Assembly: GCF_007830155.1 (NCBI RefSeq)
Contig: NZ_VLKY01000011.1
Location: 1-64,000, forward strand
Length of the DNA stretch: 64,000 bases
Reading direction: 5' to 3'
DNA from: Pseudomonas duriflava
Lineage (GTDB): Bacteria > Pseudomonadota > Gammaproteobacteria > Pseudomonadales > Pseudomonadaceae
The translations under genes and the position numbers were made by a program. How positions within the stretch are numbered: position 1 is the stretch's first letter; each line of letters starts with the position of its first letter. Below, piece after piece: positions 26,844 to 36,062 of this stretch. The notes beneath the pieces were generated by a model that saw only the letters and a program-made list of their open reading frames with translations, had not been told where the DNA came from and ran no database searches.

Positions 26844-27217
26844 TGCCAAACGCTCGCGCTCAACGTGTTTTGGTCGTCGAAGACGAAAGCCTGGTTGCTA
26901 TGTTAGTAGAAGATATCCTTGTTGATTCAGGCTATGACGTCATCGTTGCCATGCGCCTTGAGGCAGGCTTGAGTTTGGCAAGAGAAGCGGATGTTCATCT
27001 TGCCGTACTAGATGTTAATCTCGGAGAAGGTAATAGCTATCCTATTGCCGACATTCTTCGCGAACGGGGCATCCCATTCCTGTTTGCAACGGGATATGGT
27101 GCCCTAGGGCTTAGTTCCGCCTATCAGGGTATACCTACATTACAAAAGCCCTATCATCCTGATCAGCTAATCAAACAAGTAATGCAACTGAATACAAGTG
27201 CGCTGTTTGCGCATTGA
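26843..27217 (+). CDS. Single-domain response regulator
   Basis: The 124-residue protein is a lone receiver domain: acidic pocket VVEDES, phosphoacceptor Asp near residue 55 in AVLDVNLGEG, Thr/Ser in LFATGYG and the conserved Lys in TLQKPYHP. It has no output domain, as is common for partners of HWE kinases, which often feed phosphorelays or act by protein binding. Its ATG overlaps the kinase stop (TAATG). Output unknown. Confidence 0.9.
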   Translation: MPNARAQRVLVVEDESLVAMLVEDILVDSGYDVIVAMRLEAGLSLAREADVHLAVLDVNLGEGNSYPIADILRERGIPFLFATGYGALGLSSAYQGIPTLQKPYHPDQLIKQVMQLNTSALFAH

Positions 27218-27340
27218 GTTGTACCCTTAAAAGTTAGCGCTGCATTTTGATGTATACCCATAACGATGGGCCGCAAGACGGTAACTATTTTATGCTGTCG
27301 TGATGGCTATTTTATAGCGATTTAGGCATGAGACCCCCTT

Positions 27341-28504
27341 ATGGATCTTGATTTTTCCCCTAAGCTAGTAGCGCTCAAGGCCACCGTAGACAATGTGATC
27401 GAGCATCATATTGCCCCTCTGGCTAGCCGTGTCGATCAAGAAGCGCTGTGGCCAGCTCATTCAATGAAGGCGTTAGCTGAAGCCGGACTTATGGGGTTGC
27501 AAGTTCCTGTCGCTCAAGGAGGGCATGGCCAAGGGCTTTTAGCCCTGGCCGTCATGACCGAGGCGATTAGCAAGGCATGCCCCTCATCAGCGCTGTGTTT
27601 TGGCATGCACTGCGTAGGAACGGCCGTTATTGCCGCCAAGGCGACACCTTACCAGCAGGAGCATTACTTGCAGGCCATTGCGGCAGGCAAGCATTTGACA
27701 ACACTTGCCTTATCCGAGAGTGGCTCAGGGGCTCATTTTTACGTGCCGGCCACTCGCATCGACATGAATGGTCAGTTCTTTACCGTTACGGGCGTTAAGC
27801 AATTCGTTACCAATGGCGGGCAAGCTGATTCTTATGTGCTATCTACCGTTGCTAGTGGTGAAGAAAGCGAATCAGGCGATTTCAATTGCCTGATCGTAGA
27901 CGGCCAGGCGGAAGGCTTGCAGTGGCAGGCTCCCTGGAACGGTTTTGGGATGCGCGGCAACTCCTCATGTGCCTTGAAACTGGATGGCGTTCAGGTCCCG
28001 ATGAGCAATCTTTTAGGGGAGCCAGGCGATCAGGTCTGGTATGTATTTGAAGTAGTAGCGCCTTTCTTCTTAATGGCCATGGCAGGTACTTATCTCGGTA
28101 TCGCCCAGGCAGCCCTGGATGCAGCAGGCGAGCAACTGCGGGCACGACACTATGAGCATTCGGGCGAGACGCTCAGAGAAATAGAAACACTCCAGACGCG
28201 CTATGCCAGCATGTGGATCGCCTTGGAAAAGACGCGCTCTCTGGTTCGTGAAGCGGCTCGTCGTGGCGACAGAGGCGACCCGGATGCCTTGCCTTTTATC
28301 CTGGCCTGTAAAGCCGATGCGGGAGAGACAGCCGTTATGCTGGCCAACGAGGCGATGACATTATGTGGCGGGGCGGCTTATCGTGAAAATAGTCGGGTAG
28401 CCCAGATGCTGCGTGATGCCAGGGCCAGCCATGTCATGTCGCCTACTACCGATCTTTTAAAATTATGGACAGGCAGATGCCTGCTCGGTCTTCCCTTGCT
28501 CTGA
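27341..28504 (+). CDS. Acyl-CoA dehydrogenase family protein
   Basis: This 387-residue flavoprotein shows the full ACAD fold: N-terminal helices (~1-115), the beta domain with LALSESGSGAHF and FTVTGVKQFVTNGG (~125-235), and C-terminal helices with TLCGGAAYRENSRVAQMLRDARA. The catalytic base and substrate cannot be fixed; relatives act on short or branched acyl-CoAs, and some on nitroalkanes or other non-CoA substrates. Its stop lies two bases before the start of a hybrid histidine kinase, an unusual coupling that suggests one transcript. Confidence 0.87.
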   Translation: MDLDFSPKLVALKATVDNVIEHHIAPLASRVDQEALWPAHSMKALAEAGLMGLQVPVAQGGHGQGLLALAVMTEAISKACPSSALCFGMHCVGTAVIAAKATPYQQEHYLQAIAAGKHLTTLALSESGSGAHFYVPATRIDMNGQFFTVTGVKQFVTNGGQADSYVLSTVASGEESESGDFNCLIVDGQAEGLQWQAPWNGFGMRGNSSCALKLDGVQVPMSNLLGEPGDQVWYVFEVVAPFFLMAMAGTYLGIAQAALDAAGEQLRARHYEHSGETLREIETLQTRYASMWIALEKTRSLVREAARRGDRGDPDALPFILACKADAGETAVMLANEAMTLCGGAAYRENSRVAQMLRDARASHVMSPTTDLLKLWTGRCLLGLPLL

Positions 28505-28506
28505 GT

Positions 28507-31371
28507 ATGCCTGTGATTTTCCAGACGGTTTTTCTAATTGATTCACACGATGTCATAGACAGTCCCGAGGCGGGTGCTCTTAAGTCCGCACTGGAGTCGC
28601 ATGGCGTACAGGTGCACCTTCATACGGAAAAACAGCTGGGCGTATTGTTGGATGGACAGGATGAACCCGCCGTTATTGTGTTCATGCCGTCGGTGGAAAA
28701 ACCCGTTACGCTCGGCAAGGCAATACGGTCTCAATGGACTCAATGTGCACTTATTTTCGTCAAGGCACCTGAGCGGGTCGAGGCGTTTCATCGAGAGTTG
28801 GGCTTGGCTCCTATGCTGGGAGCACACTGGTCAATTGTCGCGTGGAATACCGAGGCGCTTCCAAAACAGATTCGTCAGGCTGCGACCAATACACGGCAGC
28901 GAGTCAAATGGCGTACCACGCTAAACCGTGCCAATGATCGTCTTATGGCGATGCGTACGGTAGATGGCCTTGAATATCAGCGGCTGCAAGCGGCTGATCA
29001 TTACTTGGCGGCCTTTATCAATTCAGCGCAGGAAGCTCTCGTCGGTATCGATACCCGTCTGGACGTCTTGTATTGGAGCGCTGGAGCGGAGGAGCTCTTT
29101 GGCGTCAAAGCCAAAAGCGTTATCGGGCAGAGCGTACGAGAGCTGCCCTTTTGGGCATCCGAGTTGGAACAGAGTCTGGCTGAAATAGCGGCGGGTGCTA
29201 GGGTACGGATCGTCGAGCGGCCTTGTCTGCTGAAGAATGTTGAGCTTGCTTTGGAGATCATGCTGTCAGGCGTTAAGGATGACTCTGGCGCATTGGTAGG
29301 TACTTCACTGACGATTCGTGATATGTCGGCGCGTGTGGCTGAACAGCGTGCCCAGGAAGCATTCGGGCGGGCGATCAGCCTGGAGCGTCAACACCTGTAT
29401 CGCTTGTTCGAACAGGCGCCAGGCTTTGTTGCCATAACAAAAGGCATGCATCATCAAGTCGAGATAGCGAACCGGGCGTTCTATCAATTGGTTGGGCGTC
29501 AAAACCTTATTGGTCGGCGTGCCCAGGAAGTATTTCCATCAATCAAAGACAGCGCGCTTACTGAGTGGCTGGATCGAGTCTATTCAACCAAGCGCCCTTA
29601 TATCGGACAAGGCGTCAAAATCTATGTCCAACCTGTGCCGGACCAGCCTGCCGAAATTCGGTATATCGATTTCATATTTCAGCCTGTTCTGGATGAAGGT
29701 GGGGTCGTATCGGGTATTTTTTTTCAAGGGCATGACGTCACTGCACAAACGTTGGCTCAAGAAGAGCTTCGGCGCTCGAGAGAGAACCTTCAGACGCTGG
29801 TTGAAGAACGCACTCAAGAACTCGAGCGCAGTCAACAGGCCTTGCATCATTCCCAAAAAATGGAGGCCATTGGCAAGCTGACAGGCGGTGTTGCTCATGA
29901 TTTCAACAATGTCCTGCAAATCATCGAAGGCAATCTTGAACTCTTAAGGCCTGAGCTCTCGCACAGTGCAAGCGGCATGGCAAAGCTGGAAAACGTTGCC
30001 GCCGCAGTTGTTCGTGGGGCACGTCTGTCATCGCAACTGTTGGCCTTTGCCCGCCGGCAGCCGCTCAAGCCAATTGCTATTAATCTCAGTCGCCTGCTGC
30101 GTAGCATGGACGATCTACTGCGGCGCGCCTTGGGCGAAACGATTGAAATCGAGACGGTGATCGCTGGGGGGCTATGGACCACCATGGTGGACCCGAACCA
30201 GTTGGAAAACGTAATACTCAATTTAGCAATCAACGCGCGGGATGCGATGAAGGCGGGCGGTAAGCTCACGCTTGAACTCAGTAATGCCATGTTGGACGAT
30301 CATTATGTCCGGTCGCAAACAGATATCGCGCCTGGGCAGTATGTCTTGTTGGCAGTCTCTGATACTGGCTCCGGCATGTCAGCTGAGACCCTGGAGCGGG
30401 CATTCGAACCCTTTTTCACGACTAAGCCTGAAGGAGAGGGAACAGGCTTGGGACTTAGCATGGCCTACGGCTTCGTCAAGCAGAGTAGTGGCCATATTCG
30501 CATTTACAGCGAGCTGGGATGTGGGACCACCATCAAACTCTACCTGCCCCGTACCCATGAAGCGGAGACGCTTCCGGTCCAAATCAATGATGACAATGTA
30601 GTAGGCGGTAATGAAACAATTCTGGTAGTCGAGGATGACTTAGCCGTTCAGGCAACGGTAATCGAGTTGCTAGTGGGCTTAGGCTATAAAGTCCTGCGCG
30701 CTAATGATGCACAAAGCGCTCTGAGTATTTTGCAAAGCGGCATGCCTATCGATCTGCTGTTTACAGATGTGGTGATGCCGGGTGCTCTGCGAAGCCCCGA
30801 TCTTGCTCGACAAGCTAAACAACTGCTTCCAAACATTGCCGTTTTATTCACGTCAGGCTATACCCAGAATGCCATTGTGCATGGAGGAAGACTCGATCCG
30901 GGTGTCGAGCTGTTGAGTAAGCCATACCGCCTACAGGATTTGGCGCGTAAGGTTCGTCAGTTACTGACTGACCGGAAGTCTTTACCAGGAACTGACGGTT
31001 TTGTAGCGGCGTTGCCTGTTGAAAAAGCTAACGCCTCCCAAGTGCTGGTGCTGGAAGATCAACCCGATATTCTTTCCATGACCTGTGAGTTGGTCGAGCT
31101 ACTGGGCTACAGTGCGCAGGGTTTCTGTAAGGCAGAAGAGGCGCTTCATGTATTGGAACAAGTGAGGTTCGATATTCTGCTAACTGACGTGAATTTGCCA
31201 GGTATGTCAGGTATCGATTTTGCCCGACAAGCGACACGACAGCATTCAGGTATGAGGGTGATTTTCATGTCTGGTGAAGGCGATATTGCTACTGATGTGC
31301 CGTCCAAGTCCTTGGCCAAGCCTTTCAATCTTCAACAATTGAAGGCTGTCCTGGAGGTGTCTGAAGAATAG
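28507..31371 (+). CDS. Hybrid histidine kinase (degenerate receiver-PAS-PAS-HisKA-HATPase-REC-REC)
   Basis: The 954-residue protein starts with a receiver-like domain (~1-115) that has no Asp at the phosphorylation position (AVIVFMPS). Two PAS domains follow (~165-280, ~300-420), then a coiled coil, HisKA with His near 462 (GGVAHDFNN), HATPase_c (DTGSGMS, GEGTGLGLSM), and two receivers with Asp in LLFTDVVMPG (~754) and LLTDVNLPG (~893). No membrane helix, so it is cytosolic. The start at 28507 follows the acyl-CoA dehydrogenase stop by two bases; the in-frame ATG at 28465 lies inside that gene and is less likely. Confidence 0.9.
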   Translation: MPVIFQTVFLIDSHDVIDSPEAGALKSALESHGVQVHLHTEKQLGVLLDGQDEPAVIVFMPSVEKPVTLGKAIRSQWTQCALIFVKAPERVEAFHRELGLAPMLGAHWSIVAWNTEALPKQIRQAATNTRQRVKWRTTLNRANDRLMAMRTVDGLEYQRLQAADHYLAAFINSAQEALVGIDTRLDVLYWSAGAEELFGVKAKSVIGQSVRELPFWASELEQSLAEIAAGARVRIVERPCLLKNVELALEIMLSGVKDDSGALVGTSLTIRDMSARVAEQRAQEAFGRAISLERQHLYRLFEQAPGFVAITKGMHHQVEIANRAFYQLVGRQNLIGRRAQEVFPSIKDSALTEWLDRVYSTKRPYIGQGVKIYVQPVPDQPAEIRYIDFIFQPVLDEGGVVSGIFFQGHDVTAQTLAQEELRRSRENLQTLVEERTQELERSQQALHHSQKMEAIGKLTGGVAHDFNNVLQIIEGNLELLRPELSHSASGMAKLENVAAAVVRGARLSSQLLAFARRQPLKPIAINLSRLLRSMDDLLRRALGETIEIETVIAGGLWTTMVDPNQLENVILNLAINARDAMKAGGKLTLELSNAMLDDHYVRSQTDIAPGQYVLLAVSDTGSGMSAETLERAFEPFFTTKPEGEGTGLGLSMAYGFVKQSSGHIRIYSELGCGTTIKLYLPRTHEAETLPVQINDDNVVGGNETILVVEDDLAVQATVIELLVGLGYKVLRANDAQSALSILQSGMPIDLLFTDVVMPGALRSPDLARQAKQLLPNIAVLFTSGYTQNAIVHGGRLDPGVELLSKPYRLQDLARKVRQLLTDRKSLPGTDGFVAALPVEKANASQVLVLEDQPDILSMTCELVELLGYSAQGFCKAEEALHVLEQVRFDILLTDVNLPGMSGIDFARQATRQHSGMRVIFMSGEGDIATDVPSKSLAKPFNLQQLKAVLEVSEE

Positions 31372-31432
31372 GCACTTTAGCCGCCGCTCATTCACGGTGG
31401 CTGGTGTTCTGATGAGAGCTTTTTCTGTACGG

Positions 31433-33985
31433 CTAATGAGCAGCCGGCCAAGACAGAGCCGCTATTTGCTCTCTCAAATGTTCAGGAGGCATTGGCCGCC
31501 CCAGGAAATAGCCCTGAGCCTGATCGCAGTCCAGTGTAGCTAAGGCGTCAAGCTGCTCCTGGGTTTCGACGCCTTCGGCCGTCACTCGCATCGAAAGGGA
31601 CTGTCCCAAGGCTACGATTGCTTTGACAATCGCCTGGTTATTGGCCGTCGGATCGGCAAGATTCATGACAAAGCTGCGATCGATCTTGATGCCGTCGAAG
31701 GGGTACTGGCTCAAATAGCTCAATGAAGAATAGCCCGTACCGAAATCATCCATTGAAAGTTTTACTCCCAGCCGCTTGAGCTCGATCATGAATTCCCGTG
31801 CGCCTTCAGCATTGTCAATCATGACGCTTTCGGTAATTTCAAGCTCCAGCCGTGATGGCGACAATCCTGTACGAGCCAGTACCTGGCGGATGCGATCGAC
31901 AAGATCGCTGCGTTTGAATTCGATACATGACAGGTTGACCGAGACAAATACAGAGGCATCCCACCGATTGGCTTCCAGACAGGCGTGATGCATGACCCAA
32001 TCGCTTAGCTCAACGATTAAGCCGGTTTCTTCGGCCATAGGAATGAATACTGCTGGGCTCAGCATGCCTCTTTCAGGGTGCTCCCACCGTACCAGAGCTT
32101 CAGCCCCGATGAGCTGTGAGCTGGCAATATCGAAACGCGGTTGAAAGACCAGGCGCAACTCATCATTTCGAAGTGCCTGTTTCAGGTCCTGCTCCAATTG
32201 GCGGCGCTCCTGAATACGCTTTTTCATCTCGGCGTTGTACAGCCGCCATGTGCGTCGGCCATTTGCTTTGGCCTCATGGAGAGCAATATCGGCTAAGCGT
32301 AAAAGCTCTTGGGAGTCGTTACTGTCTACGGGGGCTTGGGCGACACCAATGCAAAGGCCTAGACGAAGCTCCTGTTCACTGGCTGTAATAGGCTGCTCAA
32401 ACGCATCTAGCAGCGTTTCACATAGGGTTGATAGTGCTGTAGAGGAAAGAGGGGCAGTCAGGATGACAAACTCATCGCCGCCAAGACGAGCAACGAAACT
32501 GTCAGGCCCTACGATTTGCCGCAGACGCTGACCTACCTTGCTGAGAATACGGTCCCCCGCGCTGTGACCCAGCGCGTCATTGACCTGTTGGAACCCACTG
32601 ATATCTACGTAGAGCAGGGCGAAGCCGGTATGTTCGGTCAGATCGTGCGCCAGTTTTTCCTGCAAAATCTCATAGGCATGCGTGCGGTTGGGTAAGCCGG
32701 TTACTGCGTCATGCTGTGAGAGATGAAGGATATAGGCCTTGGCCTCGATATCGTCGGTAATATCACTTACTGTTCCGCGATAGCCGCTCACGACGCCTTG
32801 GGTATCTATGCGACGTACGAGGAGGTTGCCTATTCGCTCACGTCCATTAACGTCAGTATGGCGGCAGGGGATGGGCTTGTTGTGACGTAGGCTGGAGTGG
32901 GCCAGGGCCATAAACTCATTCTGGTCAAACAAAAGTAGTTCCTGAAGTGATTTTCCCAGGCACTCATTCACGTTCAGACCAGTCGTCGTACCAAAGCGAT
33001 CGGAAAGATAGTTTACTGTCAGGTGGGCATTGGTTTCCCATATCCAGTCGGAAGACGCTTCAGCCACGTCCCTAAAACGCGCCTCGCTCTTAAGCATGGC
33101 TTCATGGCTCAGATCGATCTGCCTAGCTGCCTTGATTGAGCGACGTAACAAATGCCAGGTAATGAACGAAAATATAAAGATGCTCAGAACCAGCATGGGA
33201 AACATAACCATGAGGAGCGCATCACCAGGCCGTGTGACATCCCACGTCAATCGGATTCTGGGCTCGGTCGACAGATCGAGTCCAACGTCAGTATTGGAGG
33301 TATCGTGTCGGAGATTGTTCAGCCCAAAGGTCTTTGCCATTTGGCTCAAAGAGTTTTCCCCTAGGGCGTCGACAAAGACTATTACTGATAATCGCTCGGC
33401 AGGCACATCCAAGGGATACGAGAGCGGTCTTATTGCGGCCGCCCATACAATGGCCGGCTTACCTTCGACGGTGAAATAAGCCTGAGCTGTTTGTTGCTCA
33501 AACGACATCGCCCGCGCTTTGTGTATTAGGCCGTTCAGATCGCCTTCAAGCCACGTTTGGGGCCTATCAATAGTCAACTGACCTTTTATATAGGCAAAAC
33601 GCGTTTGATCTTGAGGATCAATGATCAGGACACCATTAAGAGCATATTGCGCCAACAGAGTGCGGCCCATGCTCTCTTGGCGAGCTATCCAGCTCAGGTC
33701 GATGTGATCCTTTGTGTATTCGAAGGCTTCGTCCCAATAGGCAAAGTTTAGGAGGGTGCTGCTGACGGTTTCGAGCCGAGCGTCGAATACCTTTTGCACT
33801 AGCGTCTGGCTGCGGTTGAGCTCGTCCTGATTAAGTGTAAAGGCAATACGAGCCAATATCAGGCTGGCGCCTAGAAAAATACATAGTACTAAAAGCCCGA
33901 TGACACCTGCGGAGCGGCGCGCCAATTCGGTATGGCCGGTAGGCGTTGTCGATACATCCCTTAGATGTTGTTGCAGCTCAGACAT
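31433..33985 (-). CDS. Membrane GGDEF/EAL protein with CHASE4-like sensor and PAS
   Basis: About 850 residues. A helix near residues 25-47 and another near 260-282 flank a periplasmic CHASE4-like domain (FAYWDEAFEYT). Then come PAS (~300-410), GGDEF with intact ARLGGDEFVIL and EAL with GAEALVRWEHP and MDDFGTGYSSLSYL. Both cyclic-di-GMP synthesis and breakdown motifs are intact, but no RxxD inhibitory site is seen before GGDEF. It converges on the hybrid kinase gene. The start at 33985 (MSELQQH) is preferred, but an in-frame ATG at 34051 is possible; neither has a strong ribosome site. Confidence 0.9.
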   Translation of the reverse strand: MSELQQHLRDVSTTPTGHTELARRSAGVIGLLVLCIFLGASLILARIAFTLNQDELNRSQTLVQKVFDARLETVSSTLLNFAYWDEAFEYTKDHIDLSWIARQESMGRTLLAQYALNGVLIIDPQDQTRFAYIKGQLTIDRPQTWLEGDLNGLIHKARAMSFEQQTAQAYFTVEGKPAIVWAAAIRPLSYPLDVPAERLSVIVFVDALGENSLSQMAKTFGLNNLRHDTSNTDVGLDLSTEPRIRLTWDVTRPGDALLMVMFPMLVLSIFIFSFITWHLLRRSIKAARQIDLSHEAMLKSEARFRDVAEASSDWIWETNAHLTVNYLSDRFGTTTGLNVNECLGKSLQELLLFDQNEFMALAHSSLRHNKPIPCRHTDVNGRERIGNLLVRRIDTQGVVSGYRGTVSDITDDIEAKAYILHLSQHDAVTGLPNRTHAYEILQEKLAHDLTEHTGFALLYVDISGFQQVNDALGHSAGDRILSKVGQRLRQIVGPDSFVARLGGDEFVILTAPLSSTALSTLCETLLDAFEQPITASEQELRLGLCIGVAQAPVDSNDSQELLRLADIALHEAKANGRRTWRLYNAEMKKRIQERRQLEQDLKQALRNDELRLVFQPRFDIASSQLIGAEALVRWEHPERGMLSPAVFIPMAEETGLIVELSDWVMHHACLEANRWDASVFVSVNLSCIEFKRSDLVDRIRQVLARTGLSPSRLELEITESVMIDNAEGAREFMIELKRLGVKLSMDDFGTGYSSLSYLSQYPFDGIKIDRSFVMNLADPTANNQAIVKAIVALGQSLSMRVTAEGVETQEQLDALATLDCDQAQGYFLGRPMPPEHLREQIAALSWPAAH

Positions 33986-34223
33986 GCGACGTACTCGATG
34001 AAGGATGCGCAAACGAAAGGCAGAAAGCCAGCTATGATGGCCTATCGGCATAAGCGCAGCACTCTGAAGTGTCGTTTATGGCAGGACTGACCGATGGTCT
34101 GGAGGTCTGGACAAAGGGAGGTTTTGTTTCGTGATTAATTCAAACACAACAGCGCCCAGCGTGGCGCGTTTGGGAGGCTGTTAAAGCATGCGCTGTCACA
34201 ACAGCAATAGACGGAGTAACATC

Positions 34224-34244
34224 ATCAAAGGACCTTCCTTTGAT
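34224..34244 (-). terminator. Hairpin overlapping the end of the DMT transporter gene
   Basis: ATCAAAGG-N5-CCTTTGAT forms a perfect eight-pair stem directly after the EamA-family stop codon in the minus direction. There is little T-run. Confidence 0.5.
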
Positions 34245-34245
34245 A

Positions 34246-35208
34246 TCACAGTCTAGCCGTACTGCTCCGTTGTGTACTCGACGCGATTTTAACCGCTATG
34301 GCGGCTCCGCTCAGTAACATGAGAAGAGCGCAGGCTTCTTGAACTGTTGGTAAACGACCCTCGGCGATTAACCCAAAGGCTGTAGCGAAGAGTGTTTCCA
34401 GGGAAATCAGCTGGCCGGTTACCACCATAGGTAATCGGTGCGATGCAATATTCCAGGCCCATGCACCTGCCAGGGACGAAAGAGTCGCTACGGAAAAGGC
34501 CCAGGCGTACAGGGAGCCGGCGCTGTGCCAGTCCATTCCGAGTGAAAATAGCTTGAACACTCCATGTAGCAAGCCGAATGGAAAAAGCAGCAGCAAGCTT
34601 ATACAGGCCCCTACCATCATGAGAGCCGTCCAGGTGCCAAGATGTATGTCGGGCTTGCGCTCGAGAGCATTTTGGTTAAATACGCTAAACAACAACCACA
34701 AGGCCACGGCGCCAAGGGAGAAAGCTACGCCTGTTGTCAAAGAGCTACTAGCCAGGGTCAGGGATGAAAAAACGCTCAGATTGGCGAGTGACAAGCCGCC
34801 TGCTACCAAGCACAGCGGGATCGCCAGCTTTTTCCAGGGTAACGCTCTCTTTCGGGCATTACCCAGCAAGGCCAGCAGGATGGGAACAAGACCGACGAAT
34901 GCTGGGGTAATAACTGGCCCGGCAAACATGACACCGGCCATGATGCAGCTGAAATAGCCTGTATAGCCGATCGTGCCCAAGGTAAATGCCAGGAGAATAT
35001 CTCTCCTGTTCAGGTTGGCCAGACGTTGTCTGAATGAAGCGAGAAGCAACAGCCCGAGCGCACCGGAAAACAGGAACCTCAGCAAAATAAAGTCATAGGC
35101 GCTATAAGCTCCTGTTACATAAGGCGTCACAAAGTTCAAGGCCCAGCACGCGGTAGCGAAAAAAGCAGACGCAACGCCAAAGATCCAAGAGGCAGGAGAC
35201 AAAACCAT
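34246..35208 (-). CDS. EamA/DMT-family transporter
   Basis: The 320-residue membrane protein has ten predicted helices in two EamA repeats (~5-145 and ~165-310), the layout of drug/metabolite transporters such as RhaT, YdcZ and amino-acid exporters. FFATACWALNFVTPY and LISLETLFATAFGLIAEG are recognisable segments. The ATG at 35208 has GGAG nine bases upstream; a GTG at 35229 would add seven residues. It is monocistronic and has no neighbour that hints at a substrate. Confidence 0.87.
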   Translation of the reverse strand: MVLSPASWIFGVASAFFATACWALNFVTPYVTGAYSAYDFILLRFLFSGALGLLLLASFRQRLANLNRRDILLAFTLGTIGYTGYFSCIMAGVMFAGPVITPAFVGLVPILLALLGNARKRALPWKKLAIPLCLVAGGLSLANLSVFSSLTLASSSLTTGVAFSLGAVALWLLFSVFNQNALERKPDIHLGTWTALMMVGACISLLLLFPFGLLHGVFKLFSLGMDWHSAGSLYAWAFSVATLSSLAGAWAWNIASHRLPMVVTGQLISLETLFATAFGLIAEGRLPTVQEACALLMLLSGAAIAVKIASSTQRSSTARL

Positions 35209-35387
35209 GGCAACGGGCTCCAGTGGCACACAGTTTTAAGGCATGGGCGCTATAAAGCGTTAAATCAGAGCCTGCGAAAATCGGTTGGTTTCTTACAAAA
35301 TTAGCTGACTATGTAAAATGCCGGATATTGGTCAGATTCCTTGTGGCCTACTACGGTAAGATTTCTCTAATTTGAAGGACTGTAACC

Positions 35388-36032
35388 ATGAACGAGTTGT
35401 CATTAGCTGGCACGCCCCTCGAGTACTTCCATGTTTGTGCTTTTTTTGACAGCCGCGAGCAGGAGTACGACGTCCTGATTCCGTTTTTCAAGGAAGCTAT
35501 TGAACAGGGCGAGAAAACCATTCATATCATTAACCCAGCCACCTTCGACGATCATCGTGAGCGACTGAGCAAGGCTGGCATCGATACGCATGCCTGCGAG
35601 GCATGCGGCCAGTTGGAGCTTCATTCATGGGGCGGCACCTATCTGGATGAATGCGGTACCTTTAACAAGGACCGCATGCTCACTACTTTGGCGCAGACCA
35701 ATGAAGCTGCTAAGAAGGACGGTTATACCCGCGTACGGATCATGGGTAATATGGACTGGGTCTTCAATGACGCCTCCAAGGCCAAAGATATCCTGGCGTA
35801 TGAAGCTGAGGTGAACGAGGTACTTTCGTATAATCGACAGCCTGCCATTTGTGTCTATGACATTGCTAAGCTGTCTGGCTCCATGATGATGGACCTATTG
35901 CGGACCCATCCGTTAACGCTCATCAATGGGGTCGTACAGGAAAATCCTTTCTATACGCCTGCTTCGGAAATGCTCGAAGAGCTCAAGCATCGCCAGGACA
36001 ACTCAGCGGGTAGCTCAACACATGCCGTATGA
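35388..36032 (+). CDS. MEDS-domain sensory protein
   Basis: A 214-residue protein almost entirely made of a MEDS domain (methanogen/methylotroph DcmR sensory domain): EYFHVCAFFDSREQEYDVL, IHIINPATFDDH and ICVYDIAKLSG are typical. MEDS domains occur in anti-sigma or kinase partners and in the DcmR regulator, where they are thought to sense hydrocarbon derivatives. Several cysteines (CEACGQLE near 66) might bind metal or be redox sensitive. A hybrid kinase gene follows after 30 bases, so this is probably its input module supplied in trans. Confidence 0.85.
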   Translation: MNELSLAGTPLEYFHVCAFFDSREQEYDVLIPFFKEAIEQGEKTIHIINPATFDDHRERLSKAGIDTHACEACGQLELHSWGGTYLDECGTFNKDRMLTTLAQTNEAAKKDGYTRVRIMGNMDWVFNDASKAKDILAYEAEVNEVLSYNRQPAICVYDIAKLSGSMMMDLLRTHPLTLINGVVQENPFYTPASEMLEELKHRQDNSAGSSTHAV

Positions 36033-36062
36033 GTTCAAGCTTCCTTTCAATAGGGAAGCGAG

